NCBI GenBank assembly: GCA_017397845.1
Contig: JAFQHU010000019.1
Coordinates: 1-64,000 of the forward strand
Direction of reading: 5' to 3'
Length of the DNA: 64,000 bases
Source of the DNA: Clostridia bacterium
GTDB taxonomy: Bacteria; Bacillota; Clostridia; Oscillospirales; Acutalibacteraceae
A program made the translations under genes and the position numbers. Positions 33,518 through 41,695 of the stretch are shown here, piece after piece (within the stretch, counting starts at the first letter, position 1; the number at the start of each line of letters is the position of its first letter). Under the pieces are notes generated by a model that did not search any database, was not told the DNA's origin, and was given only the letters and a program-made list of their open reading frames with translations.

Positions 33518-34204
33518 ATGCTTATATCAGGAATACAGAAACTGACTCTGCTTGACTTTCCGGGTAAAACGGCCTGTACTATATTCTGTTACGGTTGTAA
33601 CTTTCTTTGCTCCTTTTGTCATAATGCACTTTTAGTAACGGAAAAGGCAGAACAGCTTATGGATGAAGAAGAGATTTTTTCTTTTCTTAAAAAAAGACAG
33701 GGTATATTGGACGGAGTATGTGTTACGGGCGGTGAGCCTACATTGCAGAAAGACCTTAAAGCATTTCTGAAGAGAATTAAGGATATGGGCTTCGATGTAA
33801 AGTTGGACACTAACGGTTATAAGCCTGAGCTTTTAAGGGAAATAATCGATGAGGGTTTATGTGACTATGTGGCGATGGACGTGAAAAACACGCCCGAAAA
33901 ATATGCACTTACTGTGGGTAAGGATATAGACACAGAAAAAATACTGCAAAGTATTTCTGTACTCAAAGAAGGAAAAATCCCCTGCGAATTCCGCACCACT
34001 GTGGTAAAGGAATTTCATACAGAGGATGATATAAAAGAAATTGCCCGTCTTTTAAATGGGGATATCCCCTTCTTTTTGCAGCAGTTCAAAGACAGCGGAT
34101 GCCTTATCGGAGAGGGGTTGTCCGCTTACAGCCGGGAAGAAATGCTGAGTTTTACGGAAAAGGCAAGAGAGATTTTGCCGCATACAGGACTTAGAGAAAG
34201 TTGA
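33518..34204 (+). CDS. Anaerobic ribonucleotide reductase activating protein, NrdG2 type
   Basis: Radical SAM activase, 228 aa, which generates the glycyl radical on anaerobic ribonucleotide reductase or a related glycyl radical enzyme. The cluster motif is CNFLCSFCHNALL (about residues 27-39), with CVTGGEPTLQ and DVKLDTNGYKPE as in the NrdG2 (TIGR02495) group. The N-terminal ISGIQKLTLLDFPGKTA is characteristic. NrdD is not in the window. Two bases separate it from the FemAB-like gene, so it belongs to the same transcript, although the functions are unrelated. Confidence 0.88.
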   Translation: MLISGIQKLTLLDFPGKTACTIFCYGCNFLCSFCHNALLVTEKAEQLMDEEEIFSFLKKRQGILDGVCVTGGEPTLQKDLKAFLKRIKDMGFDVKLDTNGYKPELLREIIDEGLCDYVAMDVKNTPEKYALTVGKDIDTEKILQSISVLKEGKIPCEFRTTVVKEFHTEDDIKEIARLLNGDIPFFLQQFKDSGCLIGEGLSAYSREEMLSFTEKAREILPHTGLRES

Positions 34205-34217
34205 AAAGAAGTATAAA

Positions 34218-34255
34218 AAATACGCTGTATACCGTGAAGTGTACAGCGTATTTTT
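34218..34255. terminator. Bidirectional terminator between nrdG2 and jag
   Basis: AAATACGCTGTA / TACAGCGTATTT with a 14-base loop, T-rich on both sides. Confidence 0.85.
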
Positions 34256-34258
34256 GTT

Positions 34259-35239
34259 TTAGTTGATTTTACCGTAAAGGGAAACCTTTTCGGCGCCTGC
34301 GTCTGTTCTGGGTGCTCTGGAGGGAGCTTCGGTCTGTGCTGAATTGCTTCTGCCTCTGCCGCCGCGGTTATAACCGCCTTTTCCTCCGCGACCTCTGTTG
34401 TAGCCGCCCTTTGAGGGATGAGTAGGCTTAACACCCTCTGCGAGAGTGATGACAACACGTCTGCCTGAGTCGGCACCTACGGAGTGAGAAGAAACACCCT
34501 CGATTTCCTGAACTGCAGTGTGGATAATTCTTCTTTCATAAGGATTCATAGGCTCGAAAGTAACGTTTCTGCCGTATTTGAGTACCTTTTCGGAATTTTT
34601 CTTTGCAAGCTCACGGAGAGCGTTGTTTCTCTTTTCACGGTAGTTGCCTACATTGATGGAAATTCGTGAGTATTCTCCGTCCTTCTTTGTTTTGTTTGCC
34701 ACAAGTCTGGTAAGATATTGGATGGAGTCGAGAGTTTCACCTCTTCTGCCGATTACGATGCCGTAATCATCACCGCAGTCGAGTTCGAAAATAACTTCAC
34801 CCTCCTGTGTGCGGAAAGCTTCGATGCTCACCTCACCTACGCCCATGCCTGAGAGAATCTCTTTAATGTATGCGGCGGCTGCCTTGAGGCTTTCACTTTC
34901 CTGTGTGTTTATTGCTGTTTTAATAACCTCCGCTGCCTTTTTCGGTTCGGCAGGCTTTTCTTCCGTCTTTACGGGAGCAGCCTTCTGAGGAGCGGGCTGT
35001 TTTTTTTCTGCTTTGGGAGCTGTTTTTTTGGCGGGCTCTGTTTTTACAGGCTCGTCGGGAAGCTCATAAAATGCCTTTGCTTTAGCAGGTGAACCTCCGA
35101 AAAGACCTAAGATCTTTTTTTGGGGATAAGCAACAATCTCTGTGTGAACGTCTGCGCCTGCGGGGGCTGCGAGTTCTTTGACAGCGTTTGCGATTGCTTC
35201 ATCAATGGTAGCACCTGTTGCGAGCTTTTCAATTTTCAT
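34259..35239 (-). CDS. jag: Jag/KhpB RNA-binding protein with RG-rich tail
   Basis: RNA-binding partner of KhpA and associated with YidC/SpoIIIJ. The Jag-N domain (KILGLFGGSPAKAKAFYE) is at residues 1-60, an Ala/Pro/Lys-rich linker at 60-115, the KH domain with GIVIGRRGETLD at about 160, and the R3H domain with VTFEPMNPYERRIIHTAV near 225. A Gly/Arg/Tyr-rich extension (GGYNRGRGGKGGYNRGGRGR) occupies residues 275-300, which is not part of the standard B. subtilis protein and may bind RNA. Last gene of the rpmH operon, 50 bases after yidC. Confidence 0.93.
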   Translation of the reverse strand: MKIEKLATGATIDEAIANAVKELAAPAGADVHTEIVAYPQKKILGLFGGSPAKAKAFYELPDEPVKTEPAKKTAPKAEKKQPAPQKAAPVKTEEKPAEPKKAAEVIKTAINTQESESLKAAAAYIKEILSGMGVGEVSIEAFRTQEGEVIFELDCGDDYGIVIGRRGETLDSIQYLTRLVANKTKKDGEYSRISINVGNYREKRNNALRELAKKNSEKVLKYGRNVTFEPMNPYERRIIHTAVQEIEGVSSHSVGADSGRRVVITLAEGVKPTHPSKGGYNRGRGGKGGYNRGGRGRSNSAQTEAPSRAPRTDAGAEKVSLYGKIN

Positions 35240-35289
35240 TATTTGTTTTCACCACCATTTTGTATGAAATAAAATAAGACCTTGTGATA

Positions 35290-36285
35290 TTATTCTTCAA
35301 TATCTGCATTTGCTTTTGCAGTAAGCTTCATTTTTTCATAAGATCTGCGGTTGATCGTTTCTTCGACCATTACCTTTGCAAGCACCTTTCTCGGTGCATA
35401 GAAGTGACCGATGATAAGCGTTTGGAAGAAAGCGATAAGGCTGGAGAGAATCCAGTACATGCCCATACCTACGGGGAAGCTCCAGCAAAGATATACTGAC
35501 CATAAGGGCATAAAGAGCATCATACAGCCCATCATCTGCTGATTTTGCATATCGGGGTTGGTTTTCTTCTGTCTTATCTGTGTAAGTAAGCTTGTGAGTA
35601 ATGAAGCGATACCCGAAAGGACGGGAATTGCGAGAATGAAGAGAGATTCCTTTGTAATACCCATTTCTTTATAGATATTGCCGGGAATCATACCGAGGTC
35701 TATACCGAAAATGCGGAAATCAAAGTTTCGGATTGCCGCGATTTCATTGGCGTAGGCTGTAAGAAATTCGGGCTTTGCTTCTAAAATCTTTTCGATATTT
35801 GTAATAACGATAGGCTCGATGTAGTAAGCGCCTCTGTTACCTGAAGACTGAAGGCCGAGAGCTGTAGCAGCTTCGGTGAATGCAGCAATAACCTCTGCGG
35901 AAATATTCAGAACATAGGTAAGAGGTTTCTGGATTACGCCGTAAAGACCGATGAGAACGGGAAACTGCAGAAGCAAGGGTAAGCAGCTGGCACCCATAGA
36001 GGAATAGCCCTCCTTTTGGTAGAGCTCGCTGGTTTCCATCTGAATTTTCTGCTGTCTTTCCTGGGGATTGTAATCCTGATACTTTTCTCTGATTCTTTTA
36101 AGCTTAGGTTGAAGACGCATCATTTTAGCCGATGACTTCTGCTGTTTGATATTTGAGGGCAGAAGAATAACACGGAAAAAGACGGAGAAAATTACCAGTG
36201 CTATACCGTAATTAGCGACAAAGCTGTAAAGAATTCTGAAAAGATATCCAAAAATGCCGTATAAGAAATCGAATAAAAAATTCAT
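35290..36285 (-). CDS. yidC: Membrane protein insertase YidC/SpoIIIJ
   Basis: Inserts proteins into the cytoplasmic membrane; in spore-formers the SpoIIIJ form is also needed for sporulation. Five hydrophobic segments are visible, with the conserved groove Arg in FSVFFRVILLPSN (about residue 38), KMMRLQPKLKRIREKYQ, CLPLLLQFPVLIGLYGVI and the TM5 motif GMYWILSSLIAFFQTL. An insertion between TM2 and TM3 (EAATALGLQSSGNRGAYYIEP, residues about 135-195) makes it longer than B. subtilis SpoIIIJ. Normal position between yidD and jag. Confidence 0.94.
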   Translation of the reverse strand: MNFLFDFLYGIFGYLFRILYSFVANYGIALVIFSVFFRVILLPSNIKQQKSSAKMMRLQPKLKRIREKYQDYNPQERQQKIQMETSELYQKEGYSSMGASCLPLLLQFPVLIGLYGVIQKPLTYVLNISAEVIAAFTEAATALGLQSSGNRGAYYIEPIVITNIEKILEAKPEFLTAYANEIAAIRNFDFRIFGIDLGMIPGNIYKEMGITKESLFILAIPVLSGIASLLTSLLTQIRQKKTNPDMQNQQMMGCMMLFMPLWSVYLCWSFPVGMGMYWILSSLIAFFQTLIIGHFYAPRKVLAKVMVEETINRRSYEKMKLTAKANADIEE

Positions 36286-36333
36286 TCTTAAATACCTCCG
36301 TAAAATTTCTCCTCAAAAATAAAAGAGGGCAGA

Positions 36334-36570
36334 TTATTTCAGACGGTGTTTTTCTTTTTTCGGCGGGACGGGATCATAGCCGCCTGCTGAAAAGGGATTA
36401 CAGCGGAGTAATCTCCAAAGGGCGAGCAGACTGCCCCTAAAAGCACCGTGAGTTTCAATCGCTTCAATAGCATAACAGGAACAGGTCGGATAATATCTGC
36501 ACATAGGGGGCAGATGGGGAGATATGTGGCGGCGGTAAAATCTGATTAAAGCTAAAATAACTTTTTTCAT
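36334..36570 (-). CDS. yidD: Membrane protein insertion efficiency factor YidD
   Basis: A 78-residue peripheral membrane protein that assists YidC. Landmarks are [38 protein letters not shown] and a GGYDPVPP end. The start at 36570 overlaps the rnpA stop by four bases (ATGA); the upstream frame to 36597 is not needed. Secure by sequence and context. Confidence 0.95.
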   Translation of the reverse strand: MKKVILALIRFYRRHISPHLPPMCRYYPTCSCYAIEAIETHGAFRGSLLALWRLLRCNPFSAGGYDPVPPKKEKHRLK

Positions 36571-36917
36571 TTTATTACACCGAGCACTTTCATACATTCG
36601 ACCATACTTTTTTCCACCTGGGTGGATTTAAGGTATTTGGTTTTACTGCGGGAAACGAAGACAAGGTCATAGTTACCCGTCAATTCACAGTTCCTGAATA
36701 CGGATTGATATGCCGCTCTGATAATTCTACGGGAGCGATTCCGTTCAACAGCGTTACCGGTTTTTTTGCTTGTGGTAATACCTACACGACAAATACCCAC
36801 ACGGTTTTTTAATGCATAAACAACCAGTGCAGGTTTAGCCGATGATTTCCCCCGGTAATAAACCCGGTTGAAGTCTGTATTCTCTTTTAAAGTAAGGTAC
36901 TTTTGCAAAAAAATCAA
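36567..36917 (-). CDS. rnpA: Ribonuclease P protein component
   Basis: Protein subunit of RNase P, 116 aa, for tRNA 5' maturation. The core RNR motif appears as [29 protein letters not shown] with an N-terminal [18 protein letters not shown]. The start is not clear: a TTG at 36917 with weak TTAGGG, or the TTG at 36908, since no ATG precedes the conserved region. It overlaps yidD and follows rpmH by 70 bases. Confidence 0.93.
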   Translation of the reverse strand: MIFLQKYLTLKENTDFNRVYYRGKSSAKPALVVYALKNRVGICRVGITTSKKTGNAVERNRSRRIIRAAYQSVFRNCELTGNYDLVFVSRSKTKYLKSTQVEKSMVECMKVLGVIK

Positions 36918-36987
36918 ACCCTAACACTATTTTGAACGAGTGTGTTTGTTTACCTGATTGCCGTTTGTCGGCAAAATCAAAGCTCAA

Positions 36988-37122
36988 TTAGTATGTGAGC
37001 TGTTTTCTGCCCTTTGCACGGCGGCGGGCAAGAACCTTACGGCCGTTCTTTGTTGCCATTCTTTTACGGAAACCGTGTTCCATTTTTCTGTGGCGCTTTT
37101 TGGGTTGATAAGTTCTTTTCAT
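36988..37122 (-). CDS. rpmH: 50S ribosomal protein L34
   Basis: A 44-residue basic ribosomal protein: [20 protein letters not shown], then [20 protein letters not shown] and QLTY. AAAGGAGG precedes the ATG. It is below the usual length cutoff for gene calls. First gene of the rpmH-rnpA-yidD-yidC-jag operon. Confidence 0.98.
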   Translation of the reverse strand: MKRTYQPKKRHRKMEHGFRKRMATKNGRKVLARRRAKGRKQLTY

Positions 37123-37260
37123 TGCATTAAACCTCCTTTGATAATTTTATAAAACGGGACATATTGCAAGGAGTATAGAAGTGAAGCAATATGGTGTCCG
37201 ACGCTTTTAATTTAATGCTTTTTCGCTCATAAGACTGCAAGACACAACTTGCAGAAAAAC

Positions 37261-37290
37261 ATTATATATCAAAATCATGCCTTTTGTCAA
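37261..37290 (-). promoter_or_regulatory. rpmH operon promoter
   Basis: Minus strand TTGACA (37290-37285), 18 bases, TATAAT (37266-37261). The leader to rpmH is about 130 bases and contains CTGCAAG-TTGTGT-CTTGCAG, a hairpin near the 5' end. Confidence 0.75.
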
Positions 37291-37357
37291 TGATTTTGCC
37301 GGTTTTTCTTTGATTTAGCGACTGTTTTAAGGCTTTCTTATGTTACAGTTGTGGTTT

Positions 37358-37366
37358 TGTGTATAA
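37358..37366 (-). other. DnaA box upstream of rpmH
   Basis: TGTGTATAA, that is a perfect TTATACACA on the minus strand, in the 384-base gene-free gap between rpmH and the 37507 gene. Only one perfect box is seen; no second copy or DNA-unwinding cluster was recognised. In many Firmicutes rpmH faces oriC and dnaA, which gives this single site possible meaning. Confidence 0.4.
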
Positions 37367-37506
37367 GCACACACAATATGATGTACTTAACCTTTTATGC
37401 ATTTTTAATCTTAAGGAAAATCTAAGGTAAATATACCATAATATATGTTGCATTTTATATTAAAGAGTGATAAAATAACTTCATTAACCCAAAGGAGGCG
37501 TTTGTT

Positions 37507-38970
37507 TTGGACGAACTTAAAAAAGACGGTTTACCCGAAGAAGAGGAAAACGGTTTACCCGAAGAAACAGTAATCCCCGAAGAGCAGGAAGAGGAAGCCG
37601 GTGAACAGGATACTCTTTCGCAGGAGCTTGAAGGTATCAGAGATATGTTTCAGCAAGAGCTTGATAAAGCAGCCTCAGCCGCTGAGGCAGGCATGCTTAT
37701 ACAGGAGTTGGACAATCATGAAGAATATACTGAGGAGGACTCGGAAGAGGAAATTCCGCCCGAAGATCTTTGTCAGTGCTGTGAGGAAAAAATCCGTTTC
37801 AAGGAAATTGATGAGGATTATCCCTACTGTGAGGATTGCCGCAACGCTATGAAAAAATACCCGATGCGAAAAAGCGGTATTTTGGCTTTTTTGTTTTCTG
37901 TTATCGTTTTAGCAGCAAGCTTTTATGTATCTTATCCTTACATGAGTGATGCCATCACCGTAGCCGACGCATCCGCAAACTATAAATCAGGATATGTTAT
38001 GAGTGCTTTGCAGGGCTATTATTCATATTTTAACGGCGGAAAAACCGCAGAGGGCATCTCAAAGAGAGCCTTTGACGAAATTTTGGAGGGCTACAATAAA
38101 TTAGGCTACCAGACAAACTCTGCACAGCTTATTAATACTTATTACAGCGAAGAAGATCTCAAAAAGCCTCAGAATAAAAAATATGCCGATATGATCAAGG
38201 AAGCTACTGTGCTTACAGAGACCTATGATGCTGTTACGGCAGTTACTGAGGATGCCTTTTCGGGTAAGGATTTTGATTATGACAAGGTAATGGCTGAGCT
38301 TGATGCACTCAAGGAGGCAAAGCCGCTCGAAGAAGGAAAAAGCGAGGTTACGGAAAAATATAACGAGGTGTTCATCGAATATTATAAATTTGTTCTCATG
38401 AGCATCGAGGAAAAGCCTGTCGAGGAACAGCTCGAACAGCTCAAATACATCGACACTATTGGTGAAGGTCAGGAGTGGGTATATCTTTCCAATTACTGTG
38501 CCATAGCCTCAAGAGTCGGTGACGAGGAAGCAGTGAATTACAGCTTCGACAAAATTTTGGAAATCAACAAAGAAGACAGTACGGCGTATATTTCAAAGGC
38601 AAACCTTTACCGTTTCACGGAAAAACCTGATGCGGACAAAATGATTGAGGTTTGTGAAGAAGCAAAAGCAAATCTCGGAACTGGCGATGTTTCTTATAAG
38701 CATCCTCTTGCCATAGCTTATCTTATAAAGGGTGAAGGCACTCTTGCCTTAGAAGAGATAGAAGGCCTTTTCAATTCGGGCAATTATAACGTTCAGAACT
38801 GCAACCTTTATGCTCTCGTAGGGCTTTATAACGGTGACGAAAAAATTTACGAGGACATGAAGGCACTGCTTGCAAATTACGGTTATGAGATAAGCGAGCT
38901 CGTTACACAGTACAAAAAAGATAAAATTACTATTGAAGAAATTATCAAGGATCAGGGAGGCGATATCTGA
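37507..38970 (+). CDS. Single-pass membrane protein with cytoplasmic zinc ribbon, unknown function
   Basis: A 487-residue protein: a very acidic N-terminal 80 residues with the repeated GLPEEE/NGLPEET unit, a CQCC...CEDC putative zinc ribbon (about 95-115), a transmembrane segment (GILAFLFSVIVLAASFYVSY, about 123-143), then a 340-residue helical extracytoplasmic or TPR-like domain (AIASRVGDEEAVNYSF, AYISKANLYRFTEKPDAD). The start is a TTG eight bases after AGGAGG. It ends overlapping the next gene (TGATG). Not recognised; the tetratricopeptide reading is tentative. Confidence 0.7.
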   Translation: MDELKKDGLPEEEENGLPEETVIPEEQEEEAGEQDTLSQELEGIRDMFQQELDKAASAAEAGMLIQELDNHEEYTEEDSEEEIPPEDLCQCCEEKIRFKEIDEDYPYCEDCRNAMKKYPMRKSGILAFLFSVIVLAASFYVSYPYMSDAITVADASANYKSGYVMSALQGYYSYFNGGKTAEGISKRAFDEILEGYNKLGYQTNSAQLINTYYSEEDLKKPQNKKYADMIKEATVLTETYDAVTAVTEDAFSGKDFDYDKVMAELDALKEAKPLEEGKSEVTEKYNEVFIEYYKFVLMSIEEKPVEEQLEQLKYIDTIGEGQEWVYLSNYCAIASRVGDEEAVNYSFDKILEINKEDSTAYISKANLYRFTEKPDADKMIEVCEEAKANLGTGDVSYKHPLAIAYLIKGEGTLALEEIEGLFNSGNYNVQNCNLYALVGLYNGDEKIYEDMKALLANYGYEISELVTQYKKDKITIEEIIKDQGGDI

Positions 38971-39491
38971 TGACAGCACTTTATATTCTTACCAAATATC
39001 TTACCTTCCCCGGTGCTCTTATAAGAGGTATGTGGGAGCAGGCAGTTTGCCGTATTTGCAAAGTTCCCGTGGAGGATAACCGCTATTTAAGAAAAGACGA
39101 AATGATAAGCCATGTGGAGCATGAATTTATGCCGACAGCACGCGGGGCATTCGCAATTTGCTTCGTTCCCGCTTTCATGAATTTCATCGGTGCGTTTTTC
39201 CTTTGTCTGATTCCCATTATGTTTACGCTTTATGCAAGGTTTGACGATACGGTGCTCACTTTGATAAACAGTGTGGCTTATTGGTTTGCATTTTCGCTTA
39301 TGGTAAATTCTTATCCTCTTATCGAGGATGCATATAATATGATGGAAAAGGTTTACAAGCAGGGAAATATTTTGCAGAAGATCTTATATGCACCTGCTGC
39401 AGCATTTCTTTTCATCGGTGCTTTCGTCGAAAAGTACTGCATCAGCTTTATACTCGGTATAGCACTTACAGTCGCTATTGTGCTTATCTGA
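38970..39491 (+). CDS. Polytopic membrane protein of unknown function
   Basis: A 173-residue membrane protein with about four hydrophobic segments. The N-terminal part carries FPGALIRGMWEQAVCRICKVPVEDN with a CRIC motif. It is translationally coupled to the zinc-ribbon protein upstream, and both have CxxC-type motifs facing the same side, so a two-protein membrane complex is likely. I do not recognise the family. Confidence 0.65.
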   Translation: MTALYILTKYLTFPGALIRGMWEQAVCRICKVPVEDNRYLRKDEMISHVEHEFMPTARGAFAICFVPAFMNFIGAFFLCLIPIMFTLYARFDDTVLTLINSVAYWFAFSLMVNSYPLIEDAYNMMEKVYKQGNILQKILYAPAAAFLFIGAFVEKYCISFILGIALTVAIVLI

Positions 39492-39567
39492 TGTGAATAA
39501 ATTATTAGATGCTCATTGTATGGCTTGGACTGTACAATGAGCATTGTTTTTATGCTGTGCTGCCGGG

Positions 39568-39634
39568 GGGGCGAAGCACGGCTGCGCCGTCCGCCGGGCT
39601 TTGCCCGGCGCGCCGTATACGGCGGCTTCGCCCC
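39568..39634. repeat. GC-rich nested palindrome (cloverleaf-like)
   Basis: Outer arms GGGGCGAAGC (39568-39577) and GCTTCGCCCC (39625-39634) pair perfectly. Inside are three separate hairpins: ACGGC-TGC-GCCGT, CGCCGGGC-TTT-GCCCGGCG and the perfect palindrome CGCCGTATACGGCG. It is much richer in GC than its surroundings. No tRNA features are present. Confidence 0.8.
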
Positions 39635-39673
39635 TCTTTCAGGCTTATGCCTGCTTTATAATAAAACAAAAAA

Positions 39674-39698
39674 GCTGACGTAAACCGTTTACGTCAGC
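39674..39698. terminator. Bidirectional terminator
   Basis: GCTGACGTAAAC-C-GTTTACGTCAGC, perfect 12-bp arms, A-rich before and CAGCTTTT after; between two convergent genes. Confidence 0.85.
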
Positions 39699-39720
39699 CA
39701 GCTTTTAAAATTTAATTAAA

Positions 39721-40650
39721 TCAATATTCCATTACATACTCTTCATCAACTGTGAGAGATGCCTTTGCGTTAAGGGTAAGTCCCATTTTAATACTGATAT
39801 CCATATCGAAATTATAAATGAACTTTGAATAGGTCATGTTGCCTGTTGCCTTGTCGATTTTTGCGGTAGCGGTACAGTTGTAATATGAAAAGTCAGATTT
39901 TTCCACCTGGCCTACTGGAAGATTTTCGGCAATACTGTCCGGATTCATTGTCCAGAAAATAGAGCCTACACCTTCGCCACCGCGATAAACGGGATTGAGC
40001 TGATCTTTCATTTTGATGTCGATAACATACTCTGTGCCGTTATCCGTGCAGGTGATGGTTTCAAGATATTCGGGCTTGAGCTTACTTGCGAAATCCGTGC
40101 CGCTTACGGGGTATTTTTCGGCAATAAGTGCACCCTCATAAACTTCGGGAGTCATATTGGGCTTAACGAACTTTTCGATAGCACCGTCAGCGATAGCCTG
40201 AAGAGCAGAAGCAACCTCAAGCTTATTTATTCTCATATCCTGATAATTTCTGGTGGCCTTTTTAGCGGTTGTTTTTATCTTGTTTGCACTTTCGTTAAAG
40301 AGGGCCACGATTTCCTCTGTAGTAGCGGGAGCACCGGCGGAGGGAGTTTGTGCTGCAGGAGCGGTTGTTGACGTATCTGCGGGCTGAGTGTCAGCCACGG
40401 GAGTCTGTGTGGTGGGAGCCGCTGTAGGAGCCTGAGTGGTGGGTGCGGCAGTGGGTGCTTCTGTGGGGGCATCTGTTGCAACTGTATCTTCTGCTGCTGC
40501 GCCTGCTTCTTCAACGGGAGTGGCATTGATATTTGTAAGGGAGCCTGCTATGTTACCCATCGAAAAAACCAAAATAATCGCAAGGGCGATGGAGAGACCT
40601 GTTTTCCATTCACTCGGTATGCTTTCTAAAAACTCTCTGATTTTATCCAT
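39721..40650 (-). CDS. Membrane-anchored protein with Thr/Pro/Ala linker
   Basis: A 309-residue protein with a short cytoplasmic start, one transmembrane segment (TGLSIALAIILVFSMGNIAG, about 18-37), a low-complexity Ala/Pro/Thr/Gln linker of about 60 residues with the units TEAPTAAPTTQAP, and a C-terminal globular domain of about 200 residues outside the cell (Asn-rich, ends SLTVDEEYVMEY). The linker is like those used to span the cell wall. The globular domain is not recognised. GGAG is 6-8 bases from the start. Confidence 0.75.
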   Translation of the reverse strand: MDKIREFLESIPSEWKTGLSIALAIILVFSMGNIAGSLTNINATPVEEAGAAAEDTVATDAPTEAPTAAPTTQAPTAAPTTQTPVADTQPADTSTTAPAAQTPSAGAPATTEEIVALFNESANKIKTTAKKATRNYQDMRINKLEVASALQAIADGAIEKFVKPNMTPEVYEGALIAEKYPVSGTDFASKLKPEYLETITCTDNGTEYVIDIKMKDQLNPVYRGGEGVGSIFWTMNPDSIAENLPVGQVEKSDFSYYNCTATAKIDKATGNMTYSKFIYNFDMDISIKMGLTLNAKASLTVDEEYVMEY

Positions 40651-40691
40651 GATAAAAATCTCCTTTCATCTTTCAGAGTCTTACAGAGTAC

Positions 40692-40720
40692 ATTATATTA
40701 TATTTCTCGAAATAGTTCAA
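40692..40720 (-). promoter_or_regulatory. Promoter of the 39721-40650 gene
   Basis: Minus strand TTGAAC, 17 bases, TATAAT. Confidence 0.65.
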
Positions 40721-40775
40721 GTAGTTATGCAAATATTTCTCGTATATACTTATAATAAAAAATAGTTGTTTATTG

Positions 40776-40804
40776 TTGTAAAAAATAAAGCTTTATGGTA
40801 TACT
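40776..40804 (+). promoter_or_regulatory. Promoter of the ABC exporter operon
   Basis: TTGTAA, 17-base spacer, TATACT, 33 bases upstream of the permease gene. Confidence 0.6.
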
Positions 40805-40836
40805 GAAATGACAGAATACGTTAAGGAGGGTTTCAG

Positions 40837-41682
40837 TTGTCGGGCAAAGCAAAGATGAAATCGCACTTCGGAAATTTTTTAAAATACCGTTATCTGATCA
40901 AAGAATTGGTCAGTAAAGATATAAAATTACAGTACAGGAACTCGGTTCTGGGAATGTTCTGGACTTTTCTCGAACCGCTTCTCACTATGATCGTACTGTC
41001 TTTGGTGTTCAACCGTCTTTTCGGCAGAGATTCGAGCAAGGTCGTTAATTTCCCTGTTTATCTTCTCTGCGGTAAGCTTTTGCATGAGTTTTTCACATCC
41101 TCCACCAAAAGGGCCATGCGCTCCATAAGATCCAGAGCATCCATAATCAAAAAGGTTTATGTACCGAAATATGTCTATCCTCTTTCGGCTGTACTTTCAA
41201 AATTTGTAACCTTTATAATTTCCTTGTCCGTATTGGCAGTCGTTATCCTGTATTTCAATATTGCAAACATAAATCCCATTACGGTTACAGGAAATATTGT
41301 TTGGGCACTTTTGCCCATAACGGTGCTGTTCTTTTTCAGCTTAGGGGTGGGTATGATTTTAGCTACATTGAATGTGTTTTTTAAGGACATAGAAAATATT
41401 TACGATGTTTTCTGTCTTCTCCTTTTTTACACCACGCCCATTGTCTACAGCATTGACCGTTTGGGCGACCCTTCGACATCGGCAGTGGCGAGGCTTATCC
41501 GCTTTAACCCGATGTACGGTTTTATCGATATGTTCAGAGGGGCCGTAATTCACGGCGCAGAGTTTTTCACATATTTCGATATGAATCTTTTTTATTACTG
41601 CTGCGGGTTTACGGTTGTGGTTCTGATAGTCGGTTTTACAATGTTCTATAAGAATCAGGACAAGTTTATTTTACACATTTAA
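40837..41682 (+). CDS. ABC-2 polysaccharide export permease (Wzm/TagG type)
   Basis: Membrane component of an exporter for lipid-linked polysaccharide or teichoic acid, 281 aa. The N-terminal LIKELVSKDIKLQYRNSVLGMFWTFLEPLL is the family signature; about six transmembrane segments follow, with YTTPIVYSIDRL and FNPMYGFIDMFRG near the end. It starts at a TTG seven bases after AAGGAGG. It is one base upstream of the ATPase gene. No glycosyltransferase gene is in the neighbourhood, so the cargo is unknown. Confidence 0.92.
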   Translation: MSGKAKMKSHFGNFLKYRYLIKELVSKDIKLQYRNSVLGMFWTFLEPLLTMIVLSLVFNRLFGRDSSKVVNFPVYLLCGKLLHEFFTSSTKRAMRSIRSRASIIKKVYVPKYVYPLSAVLSKFVTFIISLSVLAVVILYFNIANINPITVTGNIVWALLPITVLFFFSLGVGMILATLNVFFKDIENIYDVFCLLLFYTTPIVYSIDRLGDPSTSAVARLIRFNPMYGFIDMFRGAVIHGAEFFTYFDMNLFYYCCGFTVVVLIVGFTMFYKNQDKFILHI

Positions 41683-41695
41683 GTTGGTGATTCAT

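Noticed and set aside
39568..39634. tRNA-like cloverleaf
   Set aside because: The outer stem and three hairpins mimic a cloverleaf, but there is no T-loop GTTCRA, no anticodon arm of proper size, and stems are uninterrupted palindromes; treated as a repeat.
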